A stretch of DNA of 8,182 bases. Origin: Firmicutes bacterium CAG:95 (GTDB lineage Bacteria > Bacillota > Clostridia > Lachnospirales > Lachnospiraceae). This document shows positions 1-5,829 of this stretch, piece by piece. How positions within the stretch are numbered: position 1 is the first letter of the stretch; every line of letters begins with the position of its first letter. The stretch is taken from the NCBI GenBank assembly GCA_000438155.1, contig FR902896.1, forward strand, positions 1-8,182, in the 5' to 3' direction. Position numbers and translations under genes: made by a program. Below the pieces are notes generated by a model that saw only the letters and a program-made list of their open reading frames with translations, was not told the origin of the DNA and did no database searches.

Positions 1-72
1 CCAGCTTGCCTTCTTCACGATACGATCTCTTTATTTTGGACTTTTACTTTCGTAATATTTTCAACACAACGG

Positions 73-107
73 TTTACTTTATTTCTAAAATATATTAGAA
101 TTATACT
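73..107 (+). promoter_or_regulatory. Probable pfp promoter
   Basis: A good -10 box, TATACT, lies at 102-107 in an AT-rich stretch upstream of pfp. The -35 side is poor: TTTATT at 78-83 gives 18-bp spacing but only a partial match, and the better-looking TTTACT at 73-78 is too far away (23 bp). Transcription from here would give a leader of about 75 nt before the ATG at 190. The call rests mainly on the -10 box and on position. Confidence 0.4.
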
Positions 108-130
108 GTATGCAAAAAGAAGGAACTTTG

Positions 131-151
131 CACGATCCAATGAACATCGTG
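131..151 (+). other. Small hairpin in the pfp leader
   Basis: CACGAT at 131-136 and ATCGTG at 146-151 form a perfect 6-bp inverted repeat around a 9-nt loop, in the predicted untranslated leader and about 25 nt upstream of the ribosome site. It could be an mRNA-stabilising stem or a protein site, or chance. No known riboswitch fold is apparent. Confidence 0.25.
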
Positions 152-189
152 TCAAACAGTTACCAAGAATAATAAAGGAGAGACGTAAC

Positions 190-1851
190 ATGAACATTTC
201 ACCATTACAGAAAGCCAGATATGAGTATGCTCCCAAACTTCCGGGCATGCTCAGACACGGCATTGCAGATATCTGCGTAAAGGAAGGCGAGGAAACACAG
301 AGTGTTGCTGATCAGGAGAAGATCAAGGCACTTTTCCCGAATACCTATGGTAAGAAGGAAATTACTTTCGAAAAGGGTCAGAACACTTCAGATATGAAGA
401 AGCAGATCGTCGGCGTTATCCTTTCCGGCGGACAGGCTCCCGGTGGACACAACGTTGTCTGCGGTTTATACGATGCATTAAAGGCAACCAACAAGGAGAA
501 CGAGCTTTACGGATTTAAGGGTGGTCCGAGCGGACTGATCGAAGATGATTACATCGTTATGACTGACGAATACATCAACCAGTTCCGTAACACCGGTGGC
601 TTCGATATCATCGGATCCGGCAGAACCAAGCTTGAAACCAACGAGCAGTTTGCAATTGCTGCTGAGGTTTGCAAGAAGCATGGCATTACCGCTATCGTTA
701 TCATCGGTGGTGATGATTCCAATACAAACGCTGCTGTTCTCGCAGAGTACTTTGCAGCACACAACACCGGCGTTCAGGTAATCGGATGCCCGAAGACCAT
801 CGACGGCGACTTAAAGAATGAAGATATCGAATGCTCCTTCGGTTTCGATACCGCAACCAAGACTTACAGCGAAATCATCGGTAACATCGAAAGAGATGCA
901 AACTCCGCTAAGAAGTACTGGCACTTTATTAAGGTTATGGGACGTTCCGCTTCCCACGTTGCCTTAGAGTGTGCTCTGGAAACCCAGCCGAACATCTGTC
1001 TGATCTCCGAAGAGGTTGCAGAAAAGAAGATGTCCCTTTCCGCAATCGCTGATTACATTGCTGACTCCGTAGCTGCAAGAGCTGCTAAGGGAATGAACTT
1101 CGGTGTTGCAATCATCCCGGAAGGTGTTGTTGAATTCGTACCGGAATTCTCCGTATTAATTCAGGAAATCAACGAGCTTCTTGCCGGAAGCAAGGCCGAT
1201 GCCTTCAACGCACTTCCTACCTGGGAAGAAAAGTATGCTTTCATCGAGAAAGGTTTAACCAAAGAATCCATGGAAGTATTCGCAATCCTTCCTCAGGCAA
1301 TCCAGCAGCAGTTATTCCTTGAAAGAGATCCTCACGGAAATGTTCAGGTTTCCCTGATCGAATCCGAGAAGTTATTCTCCGCTCTTGTTAAAGATAAATT
1401 AGCCGCAAGAAAAGCAGCCGGAACCTACAATGGTAAGTTCAGTGCCCTTCATCACTTCTTAGGTTATGAAGGAAGATGTGCTTTCCCTTCCAACTTTGAC
1501 TCCGACTACTGCTACTCCTTAGGATACAATGCATTCATGCTCATCCAGTATGGTTACAATGGCTACTTATCCAAGGTTTCCAATCTTTCTGCTCCGGCCA
1601 GTGAATGGGTTGCCGGTGGTATGCCGATCACCAAGATGATGAACATCGAAAGAAGACATGGCGAAGACAAGCCGGTTATCAAGAAAGCTCTTGTTGAACT
1701 GGACGGTGCACCGTTCAAGTACTTTGAGGCTCACCGTGAAGAGTGGTCTGTTGACACCTGTTTCAAATATCCCGGTGCAATCCAGTACTACGGACCGACC
1801 GAGGTTTGTGATATCACAACCGTAACTCTTGCTCTTGAGCAGGCGAAATAA
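190..1851 (+). CDS. pfp: Pyrophosphate--fructose 6-phosphate 1-phosphotransferase (PPi-PFK), long form
   Basis: This cytosolic glycolytic enzyme reversibly phosphorylates fructose 6-phosphate to the 1,6-bisphosphate with pyrophosphate rather than ATP. The 553-residue length fits the long PPi-PFK clade, which includes plant PFP subunits; classical bacterial ATP-PFK is about 320 residues. Visible motifs are the phosphate-binding LSGGQAPGGHN (residues 78-88), GGDDSNT (173-179), PKTIDGDLKN (201-210) and the fructose-6-phosphate site MGRSASH (250-256). Asp176 in GGDDS and Lys202 in PKTIDGD are the family signatures of PPi use; ATP enzymes usually have Gly at both places. Asp205 is the expected catalytic base. 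The ATG at 190 has AGGAG at 176-180, spaced 9 nt. Codon choice (AAG, ATC, TTC, AAC) looks biased as in highly expressed genes. The gene appears monocistronic, with hairpins after the stop. Confidence 0.97.
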   Translation: MNISPLQKARYEYAPKLPGMLRHGIADICVKEGEETQSVADQEKIKALFPNTYGKKEITFEKGQNTSDMKKQIVGVILSGGQAPGGHNVVCGLYDALKATNKENELYGFKGGPSGLIEDDYIVMTDEYINQFRNTGGFDIIGSGRTKLETNEQFAIAAEVCKKHGITAIVIIGGDDSNTNAAVLAEYFAAHNTGVQVIGCPKTIDGDLKNEDIECSFGFDTATKTYSEIIGNIERDANSAKKYWHFIKVMGRSASHVALECALETQPNICLISEEVAEKKMSLSAIADYIADSVAARAAKGMNFGVAIIPEGVVEFVPEFSVLIQEINELLAGSKADAFNALPTWEEKYAFIEKGLTKESMEVFAILPQAIQQQLFLERDPHGNVQVSLIESEKLFSALVKDKLAARKAAGTYNGKFSALHHFLGYEGRCAFPSNFDSDYCYSLGYNAFMLIQYGYNGYLSKVSNLSAPASEWVAGGMPITKMMNIERRHGEDKPVIKKALVELDGAPFKYFEAHREEWSVDTCFKYPGAIQYYGPTEVCDITTVTLALEQAK

Positions 1852-1862
1852 GTTGCTTACAG

Positions 1863-1889
1863 GTAACTGTTCAGTACCTTCACAGTTAC
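1863..1889 (+). other. Inverted repeat in the pfp 3' untranslated region
   Basis: GTAACTGT at 1863-1870 and ACAGTTAC at 1882-1889 are a perfect 8-bp inverted repeat with an 11-nt loop, starting 12 nt after the pfp stop codon. No T-tract follows, so it is not a standard intrinsic terminator. It may protect the mRNA 3' end or act together with the stronger hairpin at 1947-1992. Confidence 0.4.
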
Positions 1890-1946
1890 GCTTACAGATA
1901 CCTTTAAGGTTTTATAAACAAATTCACAGCAATTCAAAAGCAATAG

Positions 1947-1992
1947 AAATCCCACAGATTTTTCCTGTAATAAGGAAGTTTCTGTGGGATTT
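1947..1992 (+). terminator. Probable intrinsic terminator of pfp, possibly bidirectional
   Basis: A perfect 12-bp stem (AAATCCCACAGA at 1947-1958 with its complement at 1981-1992) encloses a 3x3 internal loop and a second 5-bp stem (TTCCT 1962-1966, AGGAA 1973-1977) with a 6-nt loop. On the plus strand it ends in a short T-run broken by AA. On the minus strand the exit is TTTCTATTGCTTTT, so it may also stop readthrough from the glgX-DUF896 operon. The T-tracts are weaker than usual, but the stem is strong and correctly placed between convergent genes. Confidence 0.7.
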
Positions 1993-2031
1993 TAATATGA
2001 GTTTTCTGATTTCATCCATTCCCTTATATAG

Positions 2032-2160
2032 AATCTATAGCTTAATCCCTATAACTTCATTCTATAACTTAATTCTATTGCTTAATCCTATAACTTGATT
2101 CTATAACTTAATTCTATTGCTTAATCCTATAACTTAATTATATAACTTAATTCTATAGTT
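2032..2160. repeat. AT-rich tandem array: ten ~13-bp units in a 39-bp higher-order period
   Basis: Ten head-to-tail units follow the consensus AATTCTATAACTT: 2032-2043 (12 bp), 2044-2057 (14 bp), then 13-bp units from 2058 to 2148, and a last 12-bp unit at 2149-2160. Units group in threes. The 39-bp blocks 2071-2109 and 2110-2148 differ at only two positions (2097/2136 and 2101/2140). Block 2032-2070 is a more diverged third copy with compensating one-base length changes. In blocks two and three the first unit carries CTATTG instead of CTATAA. The array fills the gap between the convergent pfp and DUF896 genes and ends 10 bp from the DUF896 stop. No protein is likely to be encoded. Confidence 0.9.
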
Positions 2161-2170
2161 CACATTCAGA

Positions 2171-2401
2171 TTATTCGTTTGCTCTTTTACTATCCCGGAG
2201 TTTCTTGGTGACCTTCTCAATCGTACCGTCGGGACGCTCGATTTCCATATTTTCCAGCTGACCGCGCAGATTGTTCTTCACGCTGTCAATATAGACCTGG
2301 CGAAGCTGCTTCTGTTCCTGCTTCTCTTCCTCCGAAAGTCCCTCCTTCTGGGATTTGTGGTACAATTCATTGATTCTCTGAATCGTTTCTTCAAGTGTCA
2401 T
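2171..2401 (-). CDS. DUF896 / UPF0291 family small protein (YnzC-like)
   Basis: This is a 76-residue, highly charged, predominantly helical cytosolic protein. The family pattern is clear: an N-terminal helix (residues 1-18), then GLSEEEKQEQKQLRQVYIDS (21-40), NLRGQLENMEI (44-54) and a C-terminal segment with PDGT. The family is widespread in Firmicutes; Bacillus subtilis YnzC, from an SOS-linked operon, is the known relative. No biochemical role is firmly established for it. The ATG at 2401 has AAGGAG at 2410-2415, spaced 8 nt. It begins 30 bp after the glgX stop on the same strand, so the two are probably cotranscribed. No SOS box was seen, so SOS control is not supported here. Confidence 0.92.
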   Translation of the reverse strand: MTLEETIQRINELYHKSQKEGLSEEEKQEQKQLRQVYIDSVKNNLRGQLENMEIERPDGTIEKVTKKLRDSKRANE

Positions 2402-2431
2402 GTATCATACTCCTTCCTGCTCCTCCAAATT

Positions 2432-4546
2432 TTATATTCCTTGGCACTCTGCTCGGATCTTCCTGATCCCCACAAATACTGCTGTAGTTCTTGGCTGAAG
2501 CCAATACTCCGTAATAGGTACATTCCCGTTTTCTTCTCCTGTTCCATCCAGTGACGTATCTGCAAAACATCTCCATTCATAGGCTTCCGGAAGCTTCGGC
2601 AATTCGAACCTCTGCTCCTCCCAGTAGACATTCAGCGCCACATATACCAGATCCTCTCCCTGACCGGTCTTTCCTGCATAACAGACCGCAAGAGCCTTTG
2701 TGTCAGAATTGATTTCATGCTCAAAAGGTTTGTCTGTATGGACACTTACTGTCGGAAACCCGGTCTCTGATGGTGCCTGGTCACTCCGGATTGCCGGGTG
2801 CTCCTTTCGAAACCGGATCATCTTTTTGAAAAACCGGTAAAGCTCCCGGTTCGTCTTAAGACGGTTCCAGTCCAGCCAGGAAATTCCGTTATCCTGACAA
2901 TAGGGATTATTATTTCCAAAACGGGTATCTCCAAATTCATCCCCGGCAAGAAACATAGGCGTTCCCCGGCTGCACATCAGAGCCAGACATGCATTTTTCA
3001 TCATTCTGAGACGAAGCTTTTGTATTTCCGGATCCGATGTTTCTCCCTCTTCTCCACAGTTCCAGCTCCGGTTATCATCATGCCCATCAGAATTGTTCCA
3101 GCCATTGTCCTCGTTGTGTTTTCCGTTATAAGAATAAAGATCCCAAAGTGAAAAGCCGTCATGACAGGTAATAAAATTAATAGAAGAATCATAGCCCTTA
3201 TACTGACCCGTATACAAATCCATAGATCCGGTCAACCGGTTTGCCGCAGCAGCTGCAAACCAGTAATCTCCTTTTAAAAAGCTTCTCATATCGTCCCTGT
3301 ACTTTCCGTTCCACTCTGCCCATCGGGTAAAGGCCGGAAAACTGCCCACCTGATAAAGACCACCGGCATCCCATGCCTCTGCGATAAGCTTTACATTACG
3401 CAGAACCGGATCTCCTGCCAGATTTTTTAACAGCGGCGGCTGATTCATGGGCGAACCATCTTCATTCCGTCCCAGAATACTGGCCAGATCAAACCGGAAG
3501 CCGTCTACATGGTATTCTATCGTCCAGTACCTTAAGCATTCCAGAATCATCTGCTGCACAACCGGATGATTGCAGTTCAGCGTGTTGCCGCACCCACTGA
3601 AATTATAATACAACCCCTCCGGGGTAAGCATGTAATAAACCCGGTTATCGAAGCCCTTAAACGAAAAGAAGGGTCCCTTTTCATTTCCTTCTGCAGTATG
3701 GTTAAAAACCACATCAAGAATCACTTCAATGCCATTGGCATTCAGCTCCCGAATCAGCCCCTTCAGTTCATCACCTTCCCGGTTAAACTCTTTTTGTGCA
3801 GTATAGCTAGTATTCGGTGCAAAAAAGCTGACCGGATTATATCCCCAGTAATCCAGAAGCATCCGGCCGTTAACCTCACGCCTTCCCATCGTCTCATCAA
3901 ACTCAAATACCGGCATAAGCTCCACAGCAGTGATTCCCAGGTCCTTAAGGTAAGGGATTTTTTCCCGGATCCCCGCAAAGGTTCCCGGATGTTCAACCCC
4001 GGAAGAGGCATCCTTCGTAAATCCCCGGACATGAAGCTCATAGATAATCAGATCCTGAATCGGTCTGACCGGATCCACATGATCCCCCCAGTCAAAATCA
4101 TTGACCACTACTCTGGCCCGGTACCCATGATCCTGATTAGGCTGTTCTCCCCATACGCTCTGTCCGGTAACTGCTCTTGCATAGGGATCCAGAAGTGGCT
4201 GTGTTTTGTCATAAATAAGACCCTTTTCCGGAGCATATGGACCATCCACCCGGTAAGCGTACTCAAAATCATAAATATCCAGTCCAAAAACGATCATGGA
4301 ATAGACACCACCGATCCGGTAATGCTTCGGAAACGGTAAAACTGCATAGGGTTCCTTTTCTCCTCTATGATACAAAAGGAGCTCCACCGCTGTTGCTTCC
4401 AGAGAGCACACCGTAAAATTCACACCCTCTCTTAGCGCCGTTGCTCCGTTAATTCCATAAAACCCGGGTCTTACGTCATATCCGTTAACCTTATCCAATG
4501 GTATAAGATGCTTTTCCTCTGTCACAACCATTGATTTCCCATCCAT
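2432..4546 (-). CDS. glgX: Glycogen debranching enzyme, GlgX/isoamylase type (GH13)
   Basis: This cytosolic enzyme hydrolyses alpha-1,6 branch linkages in glycogen or limit dextrin, feeding linear glucans to phosphorylase. Its 704 residues match the GlgX/isoamylase family (about 650-720). An N-terminal CBM48-like beta domain covers roughly residues 20-130. The catalytic barrel covers about 160-580, with a C-terminal beta domain to the end. GH13 motifs are visible in order: DVVFNH (278-283), GFRFD with nucleophile Asp353, IAEAWD with acid/base Glu390, and CHD with Asp463. No signal peptide is present. The ATG at 4546 has AAAGGAG at 4555-4561, spaced 8 nt. All catalytic residues are present, so it should be active. 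The adjacent DUF896 gene is probably its operon partner; no other glycogen genes lie in the window. Pullulanase-type activity on dietary glucans cannot be excluded from sequence alone. Confidence 0.95.
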   Translation of the reverse strand: MDGKSMVVTEEKHLIPLDKVNGYDVRPGFYGINGATALREGVNFTVCSLEATAVELLLYHRGEKEPYAVLPFPKHYRIGGVYSMIVFGLDIYDFEYAYRVDGPYAPEKGLIYDKTQPLLDPYARAVTGQSVWGEQPNQDHGYRARVVVNDFDWGDHVDPVRPIQDLIIYELHVRGFTKDASSGVEHPGTFAGIREKIPYLKDLGITAVELMPVFEFDETMGRREVNGRMLLDYWGYNPVSFFAPNTSYTAQKEFNREGDELKGLIRELNANGIEVILDVVFNHTAEGNEKGPFFSFKGFDNRVYYMLTPEGLYYNFSGCGNTLNCNHPVVQQMILECLRYWTIEYHVDGFRFDLASILGRNEDGSPMNQPPLLKNLAGDPVLRNVKLIAEAWDAGGLYQVGSFPAFTRWAEWNGKYRDDMRSFLKGDYWFAAAAANRLTGSMDLYTGQYKGYDSSINFITCHDGFSLWDLYSYNGKHNEDNGWNNSDGHDDNRSWNCGEEGETSDPEIQKLRLRMMKNACLALMCSRGTPMFLAGDEFGDTRFGNNNPYCQDNGISWLDWNRLKTNRELYRFFKKMIRFRKEHPAIRSDQAPSETGFPTVSVHTDKPFEHEINSDTKALAVCYAGKTGQGEDLVYVALNVYWEEQRFELPKLPEAYEWRCFADTSLDGTGEENGNVPITEYWLQPRTTAVFVGIRKIRAECQGI

Positions 4547-4643
4547 TGCCCAGACTCCTTTGCCTGTATTCTTCGCTTCTGTCCTGATCTCCTCTGCCGC
4601 CTCCCCATGACCAATTCATTTACGGCTGCAGAGTTATGCTTAA

Positions 4644-4673
4644 AGTATACCACACCCCCTAATTGTTCCACAA
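4644..4673 (-). promoter_or_regulatory. Probable glgX-DUF896 promoter (extended -10)
   Basis: Reading the minus strand, TGGTATACT (4652 to 4644) is an extended -10 element: TG, one base, then TATACT. A weak -35 TTGTGG (4673 to 4668) sits 18 bp upstream. The leader to the glgX ATG at 4546 would be about 90 nt. The extended -10 makes the weak -35 tolerable. Confidence 0.5.
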
Positions 4674-4690
4674 TGCTGCATTTCGCATTG
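4671..4690. other. Inverted repeat overlapping the glgX -35 region
   Basis: CAATGC (4671-4676) and GCATTG (4685-4690) form a 6-bp inverted repeat with an 8-nt centre, between the ATC-hydrolase stop and the glgX -10. It overlaps the putative -35 at 4668-4673 by three bases. It may be an operator for glgX or a weak transcript end for the upstream gene. No T-run follows on the minus strand, so it is a poor terminator. Confidence 0.3.
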
Positions 4691-4707
4691 GTCACATAGG
4701 TGTCATT

Positions 4708-5343
4708 TCAGAAACTTTTCTTTTTGTACCCACAGTCACAGTAGGGGCCGCCGGAGGCAATGGTATACTGCCGCACAAAATCCGTCACACCTCCTGCCTC
4801 ACTCATGGTATAATCCAGATGGCACAGGGCAGGAGTCAGGTCATACAGCCCCAGCTCTTTCATCAATACACAGATGCCGCATTGGGTAAAGCGTCCCTCG
4901 TAGCCACTGCCATCCGGATATTCGTAAAACTCCATGTTCCACGAGTAGGGGTTGCGGTCAGCTGCCTTCAGGGCAGCGGTAGCTTTCATTGCAGCAATAT
5001 CCTTTGCAGTAAACTTACTTTTTCCGCTCTTACGGCAAAACCACTGCATGGGCGTTGTCATCATGGATTTTGCGTAGTAATCCGTCAGGCTGTCCATCTC
5101 CGGGCGCTGTGGCATGGAAAGGATGAACGCCCCGATCATTGCACAATTGACAAGATTCATTTTGAAGCGGTCACCTTTTTCAAATTCGGGCAGTTCGGAG
5201 ATGATCTCTTTATATTTTGCTTTTGCCTTGTGGGTTATGTCCCTGGCGCTTTCATCATTGTAGCCGAATATTTTGGTAAGCTGAGTGCGAAACGATTTTG
5301 CCAACAGAGTCCACATGCCGAAAGGCATTCCGAAATAGTTCAC
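4708..5343 (-). CDS. L-2-amino-thiazoline-4-carboxylate (ATC) hydrolase family protein
   Basis: This 211-residue protein has the look of the ATC-hydrolase family often annotated in Clostridia. In pseudomonads the named enzyme opens the thiazoline ring of ATC on the way to cysteine. The true substrate in gut Firmicutes is uncertain, so this is a family call rather than a proven reaction. The conserved C-terminal block is visible: CHLDYTM (174-180), the GG(V)xxF segment (184-189) and SGGPYCDCGYK (197-207), with Cys174, Asp177, Cys202, Asp203 and Cys204 as likely key residues. No signal peptide or clear membrane segment is seen. The GTG at 5343 is preferred because GGAGGG (5356-5351) lies 7 nt before it. 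An in-frame TTG at 5358 overlaps that ribosome site. The site begins 2 nt after the upstream remnant's stop, so translation may be coupled to it. Confidence 0.8.
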   Translation of the reverse strand: MNYFGMPFGMWTLLAKSFRTQLTKIFGYNDESARDITHKAKAKYKEIISELPEFEKGDRFKMNLVNCAMIGAFILSMPQRPEMDSLTDYYAKSMMTTPMQWFCRKSGKSKFTAKDIAAMKATAALKAADRNPYSWNMEFYEYPDGSGYEGRFTQCGICVLMKELGLYDLTPALCHLDYTMSEAGGVTDFVRQYTIASGGPYCDCGYKKKSF

Positions 5344-5358
5344 TTTTTGTCCCTCCAA

Positions 5359-5523
5359 TCACATTTTCTCTGCCTCTGAAAAGTCGTAGTCGATCTGGTC
5401 GATCAGACGAACCGCCGTCTCGTCCTGATAGAGGTTTGGGTACAATTCCGAGCACAGCTTTCGGGAATACAGCGGGAGAACCAACGTTTCCTGCACAGTG
5501 TTTTTTTCGATTTTGTATTTCAT
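5359..5523 (-). pseudogene. N-terminal remnant of a leucine-carboxyl-methyltransferase-like (class I SAM) gene
   Basis: Only 54 codons remain before a TGA. The visible stretch NTVQETLVLPLYSRKLCSEL (residues 7-26) followed by DQIDYDFSEAEK matches the conserved N-terminus of LCM/PPM1-type SAM methyltransferases, which normally run about 260-300 residues. The SAM-binding core (a GxGxD-type loop) and everything after it are missing. The start looks genuine: ATG at 5523 with AAAGGAG at 5532-5538, spaced 8 nt. The end falls two bases before the ribosome site of the ATC-hydrolase gene. This looks like an internal deletion that removed the rest of the gene while keeping its start and the next gene's ribosome site. 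It could still be translated as a short peptide that delivers ribosomes to the next gene. The assignment relies on a short stretch. Confidence 0.6.
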
Positions 5524-5636
5524 AAAGACAACTCCTTTCTGATAAAGGGCAGCTTCGGCATACATTCATGCAAAACAGTCATACTTTTTCGTATACATCC
5601 TTGTCTTTTCGCATAAAAGGTCATATATAACTGCAT
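5520..5636 (-). pseudogene. Short frame ending in an ATGA overlap with the methyltransferase start (unrecognised)
   Basis: A 38-codon frame from ATG at 5636 ends in TGA at 5522-5520, overlapping the methyltransferase ATG (5523-5521) in the classic ATGA coupling arrangement. The frame stays open upstream to about 5672. Its end, VLHECMPKLPFIRKELSL, reads like a plausible protein C-terminus. One interpretation is the tail of a deleted upstream gene, perhaps the regulator that bound the two palindromes at 5687-5736. It has no ribosome site of its own, and it overlaps another short frame (5566-5667). It may be chance. Confidence 0.2.
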
Positions 5637-5667
5637 TTCTGTCCCGCAAATTCTTGTGTTCCCGCAT
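5566..5667 (-). CDS. Unrecognised 33-residue reading frame downstream of paired palindromes
   Basis: ATG at 5667 has AAAAGGG at 5683-5677, spaced 9 nt, and follows directly after the palindrome at 5687-5702, so position and ribosome site suit a translated frame. The peptide starts MREHKNLRDRNAVIYDLL, is basic and charged, and ends at TGA 5568-5566. The frame resumes immediately at ATG 5565, in phase with the methyltransferase remnant. No family is recognised. It could be the 5' end of a truncated gene, a small coupled leader peptide, or chance. Confidence 0.3.
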   Translation of the reverse strand: MREHKNLRDRNAVIYDLLCEKTRMYTKKYDCFA

Positions 5668-5686
5668 TGCCGTCATCCCTTTTCGA

Positions 5687-5702
5687 GTTAGATATATCTA
5701 AC
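5687..5702. promoter_or_regulatory. Perfect 16-bp palindrome, putative operator 1
   Basis: GTTAGATATATCTAAC is a perfect palindrome. It shares the GTTAG...CTAAC arms and 16-bp length with the palindrome at 5721-5736. The TTAG/CTAA arm pattern resembles sites bound by MarR/SlyA-type dimers (SlyA consensus TTAGCAAGCTAA). On the minus strand it overlaps a possible -10 (TATATC, 5696-5691), with a weak -35 (TGGATG) 17 bp upstream, the expected place for a repressor site. Confidence 0.6.
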
Positions 5703-5720
5703 CAAAGTGCACACATCCAG

Positions 5721-5736
5721 GTTAGCATTAGCTAAC
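5721..5736. promoter_or_regulatory. 16-bp inverted repeat, putative operator 2
   Basis: GTTAGCATTAGCTAAC has perfect 6-bp arms (GTTAGC/GCTAAC) around ATTA. Its centre is 34 bp from that of operator 1, a little over three helical turns, so two dimers could bind near the same face. It lies just upstream of the possible -35 for the leftward operon. No regulator gene adjoins it in this window. Confidence 0.55.
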
Positions 5737-5748
5737 TCCCATATTTGG

Positions 5749-5769
5749 AAAAAGCCGCATTTCTGCGGC
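5749..5769 (-). terminator. Strong intrinsic terminator, minus strand
   Basis: On the minus strand the stem GCCGCA, a GAAA tetraloop and TGCGGC are followed directly by five T residues. This is a textbook compact terminator. It ends about 190 nt after the araC-type gene's stop, and about 75 nt after the start predicted for the promoter at 5830-5858. An overlapping alternative helix (AAGCCG pairing with CGGCTT, 5752-5757 and 5774-5779 on plus) could compete with it. Confidence 0.8.
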
Positions 5770-5824
5770 CTTTCGGCTTATTCAAATAACTTCCTGCACC
5801 GTTACAGTGACTTTTGTTTTCTTG
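5749..5824 (-). ncRNA. Candidate small RNA or terminated leader transcript
   Basis: A near-consensus minus-strand promoter (-10 at 5835-5830) predicts a start near 5823, and a strong terminator ends the transcript at about 5749, giving an RNA of roughly 75 nt. No convincing gene fits inside. The 15-codon frame starting at ATG 5829 would begin upstream of the predicted start. The RNA contains an AGGAAG motif before the terminator and can form competing hairpins at its 3' end. The RNA is inferred only from promoter and terminator spacing; no RNA family was recognised. Confidence 0.4.
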
Positions 5825-5829
5825 GTCAT

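Noticed and set aside
1829..2098. 89-residue plus-strand frame after pfp
   Set aside because: It overlaps the pfp end, crosses a terminator hairpin and runs into the tandem array; composition is low-complexity.
2032..2160. CRISPR array
   Set aside because: Units are 13 bp, contiguous and without unique spacers, and no cas gene is nearby.
3566..4339. 257-residue plus-strand frame
   Set aside because: It lies wholly antisense inside glgX, whose catalytic motifs are clear, and its own sequence shows no recognisable domain.
5344..5358. TTG at 5358 as the ATC-hydrolase start
   Set aside because: It overlaps the GGAGGG ribosome site, which is ideally spaced for the GTG at 5343.
4663..5379. 238-residue plus-strand frame
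   Set aside because: It is antisense to the ATC-hydrolase-family gene and has no convincing ribosome site or family features; the minus-strand protein has the recognisable conserved block.
5524..5565. ATG at 5565 as the start of the methyltransferase remnant
   Set aside because: It has no ribosome site, and the extra 14 residues contain the AAAGGAG site that serves the ATG at 5523; the family N-terminus also fits the later start.
5782..5829. 15-residue peptide (MTKKTKVTVTVQEVI) as a leader peptide
   Set aside because: Its ATG directly follows the -10 box, so it lies upstream of the expected transcription start, and it has no ribosome site on that transcript.
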